Shown: piece by piece, positions 27,601 through 49,050 of the stretch
How the letters are laid out: each line of letters begins with the position of its first letter
Position numbering within the stretch: the stretch's first letter is position 1
Assembly: GCA_009746045.1 (NCBI GenBank)
Contig: RPFO01000299.1
Coordinates: forward strand, 1-62,000
DNA length: 62,000 nucleotides
Reading direction: 5' to 3'
Source: Mesostigma viride
Taxonomy: Eukaryota; Streptophyta; Mesostigmatophyceae; Mesostigmatales; Mesostigmataceae
Made by a program: the position numbers and the translations under genes
The notes under the pieces: generated by a model
The model's database searches: none
Seen by the model: only the letters and a program-made list of their open reading frames with translations
Told to the model about the DNA's origin: nothing

Positions 27601-30308
27601 GGGCGGCAAGGGAGCAAGTAGGTGGGCAGTTCAGCATACACTCCCTCACTGGCCAACATGTGACAATCCCCCCCCCCCTCCCCTCCCCTCCCCTCCCTCC
27701 CCTCCCTCCCCTCCCCTCCCCTCCCCTCCCCTCCCTCCCCTCCCTCCCCTCCCCTCCCCTCCCCTCCCCTCCCTCCCCTCCCCTCCCTCCCCTCCCTCCC
27801 TCCCCTCCCCTCCCCTCCCCTCCCCTCCCCTCCCCTCCCCTCCCCTCCCCTCCCCTCCCCTTCCCTCCCAGCAAAAAAAAAAAGACAGCAACACAAACAG
27901 ACCTCACATGGCCGTGTGCGCTGGTGGCCAGGGGAGCAGGGTATCCCGCGAGCGCACATGCCGCCCTCTTGCTGCTAGCGGCGACTGGCCGCCATGTTTC
28001 AGGCGCAAGGACACATGTCCTCACACCGTGGCAGGGTGGCAGAGCCGCATCGCCATTCGGGATACAGAAGCGGTGCCTGGCGGGAACACCTGCCGAATGC
28101 TCGACAGCGACCCTGTCCCAAAGAGTGTCTACCCTTTCTGCTGTCACCCCCCTGAAGCCACTTTTCCCTGAAGGCCCCTTTCCCGTTTCCCAGCTGGCAC
28201 AGGCACCCACCACCACCACGAAACAACCATAGCCATCAACCGACCACCACCACGAACCGACCCCCGTGCATGACATGATCGGTGCTTCATCTGTGTGGCT
28301 ACACGCCCGCTCCAGCTGCACCATATACCTTGGTTGGCATTCACGATGGGCAGCACGTCCTGCCCCGAAGCCAGCATCGCGTCCCTCATCTCCGTCACCG
28401 TCTGCTCCCCACGACCACACACGGGCGCGGCGCCGCCGACCCTGCGCAACAGCGCCTCCACGGTCGTGCTGGCACGCTCCGCGCCCAGAATCAGCCCCGT
28501 AGTGATGGGCCGCAGCAGCCCCACCAGCTTGCTGCCCATGCCGCCGTCCGCCGTCACATACACCACCTCGTGCTGCAGGCCCCGGCTGTCGTAGTCCTTG
28601 AGCGTTGCAGAACCGGAGATGGTCGGGACGGAGGGGGAGACCAGGAAGTCGCCTGGTAGGGTCCCTGTGCAGCCCAGCGGGCTGGCGGCCTTCACGCGCG
28701 TCACGTGGCCCACCTGGTTGGTTGCATTCACATATTTTTTCCCCCCCATTTTTATGAGCGGTGACAGGCTCCGTGAGAAGATGCCAGGGATGATGAGGTG
28801 AGTGGTGTGGGTTTGGAGAGTGAGAGGATGCCAGCAGAAGCAGGTCACGGGGTGGGTGAATGGCCGGTTGAAGAGAAGAGAACGATACGGTTTACAATCG
28901 GCCTGCTGTCCACAATACTGGTCTACCATCCATGCGACAGTGCTACCCTGCAATCCTTCCGCAGAAGCGTTCAGCGACCCGGAGGAACGGGCCAGGTTGT
29001 TGAGGGGAGGAGGGGGTGAGCTTGGTAGTGGGACGACCCCAAGGGTTGCTCACAGGTGACAGATACAAGCGTGGCAGTGTGATGACCCAATGGTCAATGA
29101 CTACACAAACTATCAAATGGATAGAATGGCCATGTTAACTGTGTGTACGGGGCAGCCATGGTGAACATGACCTGCCAAGACAGGGAGGCCACATTAATGG
29201 AATAGCCGTAACCATCCATTCAAGTTTAGGGGATCCATCCATTCGGGCTCGGCTCACCCAGGCAGAAGGCCGAATGCTGATTCAAAGTTTTTTCCTACAC
29301 AACTTCTCAGAGAAAAAAGGGTTATACGTCCGATTCCCACGCGCATGCCATTGTGCACCAACAGGCAAGCTTGCTAGTAGATATTTTGTCCGTAAAGCTG
29401 AATCTGCCATGGTAATGGTTTGCAAGACACCCAAAGCGCAGCAAATGGCTTCAGGGAGCCGCCGCCATGCAAAACTCCGCGGACAAGCAAAAGCGCATCC
29501 ACCAGAAAGGTGTATACCAATACCCATGCCTTGTAAAGGAGCTGGGGAAAATGTCAATAAAACGTTGCGTATCAATATAATGTCATGTACTCAAAAAATG
29601 GTGGCGCCCCTTGCTGTAATAATGCCACGTCCGGATGGGTGCGTGTGGGCTGTGGGGCATGCATGAGTGCAGCATGCCTAGTCACCTAAAGCACCTGTGT
29701 CGTGTGCCTGGCCCAGCTCAAGCAAGAAAGAGAGACGTTTTTTCTGACTTGACGGAACTGTGGTATGGGTGCACTCTGCTATAGGTAAGCATCAAAAGCC
29801 TACCTGCGCTTCCACCGTGTTGTTATAATGGACAAAGCCGATGCCTCCTAGGGATGCCATGGCAATGGCCATGTCCGACTCGGTCACGGTGTCCATGGGC
29901 GAGCTGGAAGGGGATGACAGGGGGAAGCAACAGCAGACAGAAGCGTCGATGAGAGCGACATGCCATGCACGGCAATGTAGGACTGCATTGCGATGCGTTC
30001 ACCTCGGTCTCCACAATGGTGCTTCTATCGAATGAACACGCGAAGGAAGACATCTTGTGCAGAACTTAGGTTTCGTCAATAAAAAGGATTTCAAAATAAA
30101 CTGATCCTTACCTGCAGCACGGCATGGAAATTGTGATGTTCCGCGTGAGCTTGGTAGTGAAGTCGACTTTGTCCGTCGGGAAATTGATGTGGCCGGGGTG
30201 AAAGATGATATCATCGTAGGTGAACGAATAGCCCATGTTAAAGATTTTGTTTGCCGTGAAACCATCCTCCTCCTCGAAAGGAGCATCCTTAGAAGGAGCC
30301 ATGTTCAC
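21631..30308 (-). CDS. IMPDH: Inosine-5'-monophosphate dehydrogenase, 12 exons
   Basis: Oxidises IMP to XMP with NAD+, the committed step of GTP synthesis. Coding exons (minus): 30308-30112, 29903-29804, 28713-28329, 27552-27439, 27076-26923, 26154-26084, 24972-24920, 24584-24489, 23543-23460, 23081-22983, 22597-22505, 21768-21631. All phases join, giving about 525 aa (start at 30308 or, two codons on, 30302), near the family norm of 514. Seen: [14 protein letters not shown] (N-terminal barrel), a diverged CBS/Bateman insert in exon 3, [15 protein letters not shown], the loop [11 protein letters not shown] with catalytic Cys in exon 7, IIADGGI, and the flap [10 protein letters not shown]. Intron 9 has a GC donor (GCAAGT). 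It starts head to head with the DEAD-box gene. The exon junctions are my inference from splice sites and protein continuity. Confidence 0.95.
27668..27869. repeat. CCTCCC/CCCCT minisatellite in IMPDH intron 3
   Basis: About 200 bp of almost pure pyrimidine (plus strand) made of CCCCT and CCCT units, ending in an A-rich run. It lies in the intron between IMPDH exons 3 and 4. It opens long Pro/Ser or Gly/Glu frames that are not genes. Confidence 0.9.
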
Positions 30309-30995
30309 GAAGTGCAGGTAGGACGAAGTGCTCGGCTAGGACTAGTCAGGAAAGGAAGTGCCGCGGAGACGCCTGGTTGTAGCTAACTCCTTATACACGC
30401 TAGCGCTTCTAAGCACTGCAGAAAGCAGCCTGACGGCACGAGGCAATTATAAAAATGTCGGCGTCGAGAGATCGTTACGTTGGTGCAACCACGCACGAAT
30501 GCCAAATTTACGCAGAAGCCGCAATATTTCCGGCGGAATGAAAGTCAGAAGTGTTTTGCGAGGGGCACAGGTCGAAAGGCCTTCTGCTGCCGGTTGCGGC
30601 ACCAAGTAGAACCTCTCGACGCACTTTTTGACCATTTGGGGGCCAAGCGGGAGCTCCCTGGTTTGCCAGCACGAGAAATCGAATTCAATTGGCGTCGATT
30701 GCCTATGTTGTGGCGCAGCTGGCCACCAACCCTGTGCCTGGGCTAGCGGTTGGCCGGTCGCCATTTATTTTGCCACCCGTGACAGCCGTGCACGAAGTGC
30801 CCTTCCCTTGTTTTGCGGCCCTGCAGCTGCGACCTCGCCATTGCTGGGCAGTGGGCAGAGGTGGTTGCGACTTGTTGCGGCCTCCCTCGCTCCATTTGCG
30901 TAGATAACTGGGTGGCCTGATACTATTGCCACGGTAGGGCTTGTAATTCGAACCGGTCCGCATTTTATTATTGCTATAATTGAATTATTTTAGAA
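30309..30995. promoter_or_regulatory. Shared divergent promoter region of IMPDH and the helicase
   Basis: 687 bp separate the two start codons, which point away from each other. No gene is visible inside. The segment must hold both promoters and 5' UTRs; I cannot pick out a convincing TATA box. Confidence 0.6.
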
Positions 30996-41851
<10,856 letters not shown>

Positions 41852-42382
41852 CAGATCTTCCGGTGTATTTGCCTGTATGGTGTTCTTACCACGGCCATGC
41901 AGTACCTGAGTCGAATCGGGGACCCTATATTTATGCTTGAGTATCTACAGGTCCAACCTTGCCAGGGTTGAGTTATGTTCATTACAAGTACCATTGAGAA
42001 TGGCACCATATGCCCAGTTTGAATACTGCTACACTCCGTGCGTCCTTGTCGGGCTTGTGCAGCATGTCCTGCAGCGAGCTATAGGGGGTATTGATGGGTC
42101 TATCAGCCTGTGCTGTTGCTGATCCAGATGGCTACACATCTAGGAAGTTACCGGTTACAAATACAGGTAAGGCCCCTGACCGATAGGAATAACTGCACTG
42201 ATCACGCAAGTTTGTTTTTTTGCTCAAGTAGGGTCAGTACTTGTGGGCCACATGTGCCCAGAGGCATGCCATGTTCAGTTTGATTGGTAATCTCATTATC
42301 TATATTCAACTAATTTAGCCGTGTAAGCCCATCCCCGACTATTTAATAATTAGATATATTAGACCGGTAGGATTGTGTGTCC
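41852..42382. other. Region downstream of the helicase gene
   Basis: Presumably the helicase 3' UTR and intergenic DNA up to the ATCC microsatellite. CCCAGTTTGAATACTGC at about 42013-42029 resembles a short block of the LINE 3' ends (CCCAGTTTGAATACCGC near 14970), so a small LINE remnant may be present. No gene is seen. Confidence 0.4.
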
Positions 42383-42567
42383 CCATCCATCCATCCATCC
42401 ATCCATCCATCCATCCATCCATCCATCCATCCATCCATCCATCCATCCATCCATCCATCCATCCATCCATCCATCCATCCATCCATCCATCCATCCATCC
42501 ATCCATCCATCCATCCATCCATCCATCCATCCATCCATCCATCCATCCATCCATCCATCCATCCATC
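42383..42567 (+). repeat. (ATCC)n microsatellite
   Basis: About 46 uninterrupted ATCC units directly in front of the ORF1-A element. The long frames on it are artefacts. Confidence 0.97.
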
Positions 42568-43295
42568 GGGGTTAATGCTCCGAGACCCTTGCCCTGGCAT
42601 TTGAGAACAAAATCCTTGTCCCCATGGCTCTCGCTGACCTAAGGGCAAGCCGCGGGGGGTGACCGCCTTCCCCGCTTGCGGGGTAAGGCCGGCCCCTCCC
42701 CGTTGCTCCTCACCTTTGACACCATGGCGGATAAGATGGAGTTCCTCAAGTGTCGCAAGCGGCTTGGGGGGACCTCCTACACGCTGGACGACGACTTGAC
42801 CTTGACGCAGCAACAACGGCGACGGGAGCTATGGCCGACCTACCTCCAGCTCCGGCAGACGGCGAGGCAGAAGCCGGTCTACTGGAAGGGGGCGGACATC
42901 TACGTCGCCCACAAGCCCTGGCAGGCGACCCCGGCCGCCCCAGCCACCCCAGCCTAGGGAATGTAGCAGTAGTGTAGACTAGAAAGCTTAGTTATGTGGC
43001 CATGTATGCCTACGTGATGGGCCCACGCCCGCCCTTGCAATAGCCGTAGCAATTTCGAGTCATGCTTTACCCATGCAGGGAGTTACTCTCTGCTGAGAGG
43101 CCATGTGTACACCAGCTATAGCCTAGCCACACACCTTCCACCCCATATGTCATGCAGGCCTTCTAGGCCCTCTCCTCAAGCCGCCTTGTGTGCTTGTCCT
43201 TGTTTAGGAGGCATGAACCATCATGGCGGTGCAGGTGCACCTTGTGCACCCAGAGCAGGTGATAGTTGTACATCCTACACCTGCAGGTTGTCGGA
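42568..43295 (+). mobile_element. ORF1-only retroelement (type A), 5'-truncated, split by insertion
   Basis: Begins inside ORF1 ([10 protein letters not shown] in a shifted frame) and is open at 42676-42957: [61 protein letters not shown], stop. The A-type 3' UTR follows, matching 17010-17340, until TTGTCG at 43290-43295. There it is interrupted by a LINE piece and resumes at 44011 (TGTCGCCCTGATTG) to the hairpin GCTCC-CCAC-GGAGC and an (AAATT)n tail ending about 44162. Closest relative in the window: the 18423-19264 copy. Confidence 0.75.
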
Positions 43296-44010
43296 CAGCT
43301 TGGATGAGGATTACATCCCCATCTAGTGCTTAACGGTTGGGGGATGATGGGCCCTGCCGGGGGGCTTAAGACGGGCCAACCAGGTAGACACCTCCTCCTA
43401 TGGCAGGGTCCCCTTGTCCCATCGCAACCCACTGGCAAACTTGCGCGCGCCGGGCACCGGCGCGGCGCGACCCGGACCTATGTGACACAACTGCTTGAAG
43501 ATGCAGGGCTTCTGGGACTATCCGTACTCCGCGCCCGCATGATTGACAAGGAGAAATGGGCTGCCATCTGCGATAAGCACCTCCCCGAGGGGTATGCTCC
43601 TGTTTTCTCCCCACGGGCCCCGCGGCCCGTTGCTAGCCAGGGTAGAAGTCCGCAGGTGGAGGTTATTGGTCCTGAGGATAGCCGCTACACTACCGCCTCG
43701 TCTGCCATTACAGTAGAGGACAGCTCGGATGAGGATTACATCCCCATCTAGTGCTTAACGGTTGGGGGATGATGCAGACGATATTTGTCTAACCTTTTGT
43801 GTAGTTATTTTTCTAATGAGATTAGCATAGTACTCCGTGGCATGCCTTTGCGCATGACACGCAAGTACTTACTTACTTACTTACTTATGATGCAGACGAT
43901 AATTGTTTAAACTTTTGTGTAATTATTTTTCTAATGAGATTAGCATAGTACTCCGTGGCATGCCTTTGCGCATGACACGCAAGTACTTACTAATTACTTA
44001 CTTAATTACT
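43296..44010 (+). mobile_element. LINE ORF2 C-terminus nested in an ORF1 element
   Basis: A frame at 43326-43751 encodes GRHLLLWQGP, GATRTYVTQLLEDAG, RMIDKEKWAAIC and an acidic end SSDEDYIPI; D-(K/R)-E-x-W is typical of the end of LINE ORF2 proteins. The last codons and first 3' UTR bases (43296-43350 and 43720-43773) occur twice, and the 3' UTR is duplicated (about 43770-43885 and 43888-44005). Each copy ends in a GTG-CATGC/GCATG-CAC stem-loop and an (ACTT)n tail. The piece is flanked by TTGTCG on both sides (43290 and about 44009), a target duplication from insertion into the ORF1-A 3' UTR. Confidence 0.7.
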
Positions 44011-44162
44011 TGTCGCCCTGATTGTATTACAAACCCATAGATGCCCCTTTCTCAGGGCTATGTGTTACATATGCTCCCCACGGAGCAAATTAAATTAAAT
44101 TAAATTAAATTAAATTAAATTAAATTAAATTAAATTAAATTAAATTAAATTAAATTAAATTA
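44011..44162 (+). mobile_element. Resumed 3' end of the split ORF1-A element with (AAATT)n tail
   Basis: GCCCTGATTGTATTACAAACCC through CAGGGCTATGTGTTACATATGCTCC-CCAC-GGAGC, then about 13 AAATT units (44096-44162). It continues the 3' UTR that stopped at 43295. Confidence 0.75.
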
Positions 44163-45075
44163 TAACATGACTCCGTTGGGAGAGCATGTGGCACATATTC
44201 CCGTAGATGGATGGAGGGGGCAAAGCCGCGAAACCGAACTAATCTAACTCTAAGCTTATCTAATCTAGAAAACCCTACTTATTCTACTCAGCAAACACGG
44301 AGCTATGATTCTAATTAATTAATTAATTAATTAATGCTCCGTGACTCCCCAACGGGAGCACGAGTCTAATTAAGTAATTAATTTAATAATTACTTGATTA
44401 AGAACATACCTCCGTTGGGAGAATAAGTAACACATATTCCCTGAGAAGGGGCGTATGGTTTCAAATACATTCTGCATATGATCGAGCTACAACCTGCAGG
44501 TGGGGGATGTAAACTGCCACCTACTCTGGGTGCACAAGGTGCACCTGCACCACCATGACGTATCATACCTAGAGGCCTGGCCAGCATGGGGTGGAAGATG
44601 ATTATCAAGGAGTCTGACAACCAGTGCATTAACTAATTAGAAACATAACTCCGTTGGGAGTACATGTAGCACATATCCCGGAGAAGGGGCATATGGTTTT
44701 TGATACATATTCTGGGCTACTTCCTGCAAGAGTGGAATGTAAGCAACACTTGCTCTAGGTGCGTCAAGGGCACCGGCACCACCATGCTGTCTCGGGTTCA
44801 ACCCAACTAAGGGGATCCCGGCACGGGGGAGGAAGATCATCATGGCTATACAAGAGCTAGGGCATGGCTTCTCAACAGAGAGCATCTCTCTGCATAGGCG
44901 TAGCTTGGCTAAATTCTTAATGCAACATCCATGGGGGGCCCATTATAGACATGGCTAAATGCTGAAGGCATCATCTATGGGGGCCATTATGGGCGCACAT
45001 GCGCGTGGGCCACATGCTAGGCTAAGCCTGACTAATCTACACTAGTGGTATATATTCCTAGTCTGAGGTGGCCTG
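44163..45075 (-). mobile_element. Cluster of truncated retroelement 3' ends
   Basis: Several 5'-truncated pieces are stacked here. A minus-strand LINE-type 3' end lies at 44163-44300 (hairpin CATGACTCC-GTT-GGGAGAGCATG). A B-type terminal hairpin sits at 44330-44372 between TTAA repeats. Two minus-strand A-type 3' UTRs lie at 44390-44636 and 44637-45070, the second reaching back to the GAGGTGGCCTGGGA that in other copies lies at the end of ORF1. No coding sequence of note is left. Confidence 0.65.
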
Positions 45076-45079
45076 GGAG

Positions 45080-47436
45080 GACCAGTGCATTGCTCATACG
45101 AAATGGAATGCTCATACGAAATGGATGCCGAGAATGCTCATAACCTTTGACTCCGGGCATGAATCAGTTGGTCGGGTAAATTGCAGTAGACTCGCCTTTT
45201 GATGACGAACACGTTGATACAAGTTTTCGCAGCCATCGCCCCGGATTCCACAAGCTATCGCCAGCGGCCTGCCCAGCAGATCTTGCTATTTTTCTTCACA
45301 TTATCAGTGGCGGCACCCCGCACGTGATCAGTGCGCCTGCGCCCCCTGCCATCGTCTACATCGTGTAGGTGCTGAGTGTAGATTTGGAGGTCCCCGCATC
45401 GTCTTCAGCTTCTGTCGCCGATTCTCTTGATGCCCAGATTGCTGCAAACAAAATCGCCAACGACACTAATGTCGCCACCGAGAACGCCGCTCACAAGCGA
45501 CCCAAGACTTCGGAAGCATGCAACTCCAATGGCGGCTGAATCCTCCTTGCATGCCGGATACCATTCCTGCATCCTTCTAAACGCCAGGCAGGCCATCCAT
45601 GCAGCGTTTGAGCCTGACCGGCTGACATGGATACCTTACTCGCCTACAACGACGCCGCGGTGATACGCGTACTGAAGCTCCGCGACGAACACGACGCCCC
45701 GATTCGCAACCCTCGCATGCAGCGGCAAGGTTATGGAGGCTGCTTCGGATGAGTGGCCAAAGTGGGAGCCCAAAGATTGCCGACTTGCCTGTCTTATTTC
45801 GTGCTGCCCTGAACTCCTCGAGCTGCCGTCGCCGGCCATCGCCAGGCCAGCCCCCGCGACCGATGATACCGTGCTGCTGCATAGCCTCGCACAGTCTTAA
45901 TTTTACGACCGTGCAGGGCGACATCAAGGTCCTGACGGAGGCGTCTGCAGCTACGACGGCACAACTGCTGGAGCTGAAGAAAGCCATGGCAGCCCCCGCC
46001 AAAAACACCACGTTCGCCGACGTCATAGGCAAGAATTCGATCGCCATATAGTTCAACATGCAGGCGGCCGCCAAGTCTGCCGCTACCGCTGTGGTCACCC
46101 ACAATGCATGCAGTGCAACGACGCCAACGCAATATTGTCATAAAGAATTTCCAGACAGGCGCGGCTGCAAAAGCCAATGAGACAGCAAACTCACTTGCGG
46201 AGGAGCTGCGCGGCCCAGCGTTTCTGGGGGTGATGCACCTCCAGAACCGTGTTGTCATTGAACGAGCCATTTGGCTGCCAGGCCCTATGGGCTTGGTCGT
46301 CACCATGGCATCCATGCACGATAAACCGAACGCCTCCTGCTGGATCGAGCCCGTCGCCTGCTCATGACCACCGACTACAGCCTCGACGAGGACTACACGC
46401 CGGCACAACTGAACTCGAGGAGCGCGGTGTGGAACAGCCCCCGCGTCCATGCATGCAGGAGGCGCTAGGGCGCAACAGACACCGGGTAAGCGCGTTAAGA
46501 TGCGTTTGCTTCAGGACGGCTCCTTTGCAGCATTCTTTAACGGAGTTCCGCTTTTAAACACCTCAGGAGCAGAGTCTCGTGAGGTGTCTAGTAGCAAGAA
46601 GGGTGCTGCCTCTGGTGCATGGTGCCAGTAGGTAGACAACCTTCCTCGTCGGCTCGCGGCTAACAGGCTTCGGGGACAGCCTCTTAACAGTCCCCCGTTC
46701 CACTATACCATGCCTCGACCTAGCAGTCGGGTGATCAGAGATAGACATGGTGGTGCCGGTATTTCGGGCTACATGTATGCAATTAACTTCATCTGTCAAC
46801 TGTCAGATTCGTAAAACCCAACGCGTGCTAGATTACCTACGCCTCGGCATTGTGCAATCAGCCCCCCCCCCGAATACCCCGAGCAAGCGGCAGCTAGGCT
46901 CGCATCCTAAGCAAGTTGCAGGACAAATTATCAATGCGATGAAAAGCACTATTCCCTCCGTTTCCATCCCCTCCGTTCCATCCCGGTACGTGGGCCCACC
47001 TCCTACTACGTGGGCCCACCTCCCGCTGCATCCCGTACCCCGGCCCATCACCCGTCGCCGTTCTCCCCTAGCTGCTGGGCCAGCAGGCATCCTTGCATGG
47101 CCCAGTTGCCACTTTCAACACACGCACATTGCTATAGCAGATGGCGACCATATAGCTACCGGGTAGAGGAGCTCGTTGCCTTTTGCATGGCCCATGCATC
47201 GGGTGTCTATTCTAGGCGCGTGCACGAGCATCGTCGCACGGTGCCATTTTGCACGGTGAGCACTGATCGCCTGGCAGGCGGTTGGCGTTTTTATTTCGCT
47301 GGCAGTGGTACGTCAGGCCAAGGTGGTGTTGGCCTTTTGTGTTCGCCGCTGGCAGTTGCCAGCCTCATGCAGCACGCTTAAGTTTCTCACCCCACGCCTT
47401 ATGGTGGCACATTTCACCTCAGTCGAGGGGCGGTCT
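45080..47436 (+). mobile_element. Degenerate LINE: ORF1 (type C) and endonuclease N-terminus
   Basis: A decayed plus-strand LINE. ORF1 remains lie at about 45910-46370: AATTAQLLELKKAMAAPAKN and RNIVIKNFQTGAAAKANETANSLAEEL, aligning with the NVIVKHF...GETSTTLLEAF block of types A and B. LQDGSFAAFFNGVPL lies near 46510. At 47165-47381 the frame VEELVAFCMAH...TDRLAGGWRFYF...GQGGVGLL resembles the N-terminal half of an APE-type endonuclease, where a G-x-G-G-V-x-(I/L)-L strand is typical. The body is then cut by the minus-strand element at 47437, with the C-terminal endonuclease half beyond it (48560-49050). Confidence 0.55.
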
Positions 47437-48497
47437 AATTAATTAATTAATTATACACGTGCTCCCGTTGGGGAGTCACGGAGCACTGAAGTGCTTTTAA
47501 TCCCTGTGTGTGCACAATAGGAGAAAGGGCAGAGACCCCCAGTCTCGATCCTTCACGCCAAAGGCATGCCACAGTTGCATTCGGGCGCGCTAGCTAAACG
47601 GACATGCTAACGATCCGGCAGTCTGTGGGTGCAATAAGATCGATATCCCATATGTGAGCATATCATAATAACAAGGAGCGTGAGCAAGTAATCTGATCGA
47701 AGCCACCAGGGCGTAGCATGGCTGTACAATTAAGGACTATAAGCTAAGGCTATGGCTGGTTGTCATACCGTGCCTTAGCGGTGCACGTGACTAGCGGTAT
47801 GGTGGCACAGCTAGGCAAACATTCTATAAGCATGGCTGCCATGGCGGCAGTGACTACCGGCAATGAAGTCTTGAAAGCTAGTAGGGCTAGTCTAGTCTAT
47901 AGCCCGCTGGGGGCGTCCACATCTTGTGGTTGATCATCAGGTCCCCGCCCCTCCAGTTCACCTTGGGCTTCTGGGGGACGTCCTGCTTGTGGCGGAGGCA
48001 GTTTAGGCCACAGGTCACGTCGCTGCTGCTGCTGAGCGGGGATCAGGTCGTCGTCCAGCGTCCAGGTGAGGTTGTGCAACCGCGAATTGCGACGAGAGAG
48101 GAACCGCTGCTGAAGTCCTCACGGGAGGTGAAGGTGAGCAGGACTGGTGGGGGAGCCGCCTTGTCCCGTGAGTGGGGAAGGCGGTGGCACCTGGTCCACG
48201 CAGTTCTACCTCACCTACCAGGCCCATGAGGGTAAGGAGCTGGTCCTTAAGAACGTCGGCAAGGGAGGTTGACGTCTCATGCCTGGCTTCTGGGGGAAGC
48301 GACGCAGCACCACCCGGCCCGGCGGCAGTCGCGGCGGGCGCGGTCGATCGGTGGCCTCCCGTTGTTGAGCCTGGCGAAGCGTAGAGGTCTTCAAGCTCCT
48401 GAAGCTTCGTAGCGATGGCGTCGGTGGTGGAGGCAGTCGCTGTCCGCAGCAGGTCTGCGTAGGAGAGGGGCGGGAGGTCACTGGTCAGCATCCAGCC
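47437..48497 (-). mobile_element. ORF1-only retroelement (type B) nested in a LINE
   Basis: In minus-strand order: ORF1-B (TSDLPPLSYADLLRTATASTT, ATKLQELED, PGGA...EA, TSTSLADVLKDQLLTLMGLVGEVELRG, then shifted LTWTLDDDLIPAQQQ), stop near 47907, 3' UTR, the hairpin pair AGCACTTCAGTGCT and GTGCTCC...GGGAGCAC (47459-47492), and a TTAA tail (47437-47452). Compared with the 19640 copy it has several frameshifts. It separates the two halves of a LINE endonuclease, so it inserted later. Confidence 0.72.
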
Positions 48498-48559
48498 GGG
48501 GTGGCTGGGATGCGATCTACTAAACACCACCTCACGCGGTTGGGCGGTCTAAACACCAC

Positions 48560-49050
48560 CTCACGGTTGGGGTGGGCTACGCACCCCATATAGTGGTCTA
48601 CCACCTGAGTTGGAACGCCAGAATTTCTGCGAGGACTTGCATCGCCTTGCATTGATGAGGGGGCCACCCCGGCCGGCCCGCCACTTTTTGGTTTTATGCT
48701 GCTCGACGCCAACGCCACACTCCCGGCCGTGCACTGCTGGCATATGCAGTCGCTTTGCGCCCTTGCCAGCACGGCTGCTAACGACAACACTCCCCTGTTT
48801 TCTGCCTTTTTGCGGGATAGCGGTATGGTTGCTGTCAACTGCCACTTCGATCCAACGTCCCTCACAGGACTTGGTAACTTTTCGGGGCCCTAAAGGCGCC
48901 GTCAGGCCTGCCTGGACTACGTGGTGGTACGGCAGCCCAGGTGCACTTCGGTTCTGGACACCCGAGTGTTCGACACGCCCACGGTGTGCTCTGACCATGC
49001 ATGGTTGGTGCGCGCCGGACCATCCGGCTCCGCATATTCCTTGAGCACGA
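48560..49050 (+). mobile_element. LINE APE endonuclease, C-terminal half
   Basis: Frames at 48690-49030 read FMLLDANATLPAVHCWHMQ...LFSAFLRDSG...VNCHFDPTS...GN and, after a stop, RRQACLDYVVVRQPRCTSVLDT...TVCSDHAWLV. L-D-Y-V-V-V followed some 25 residues later by S-D-H is the end signature of apurinic-type endonucleases of LINEs (catalytic Asp/His in SDH). This identifies the autonomous partner as an APE-type LINE. It is broken by stops and frameshifts and continues the copy cut at 47436. Confidence 0.65.

Noticed and set aside
27341-28420. Large Gly/Glu-rich and Pro/Ser-rich frames
   Set aside because: They span the CCCCT minisatellite and IMPDH exon 4 or intron sequence in the wrong frame; the real exon is 27552-27439.
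48610-49044. 144-codon frame as a host gene
   Set aside because: The endonuclease signature appears in another frame of the same stretch, so this is decayed LINE sequence.
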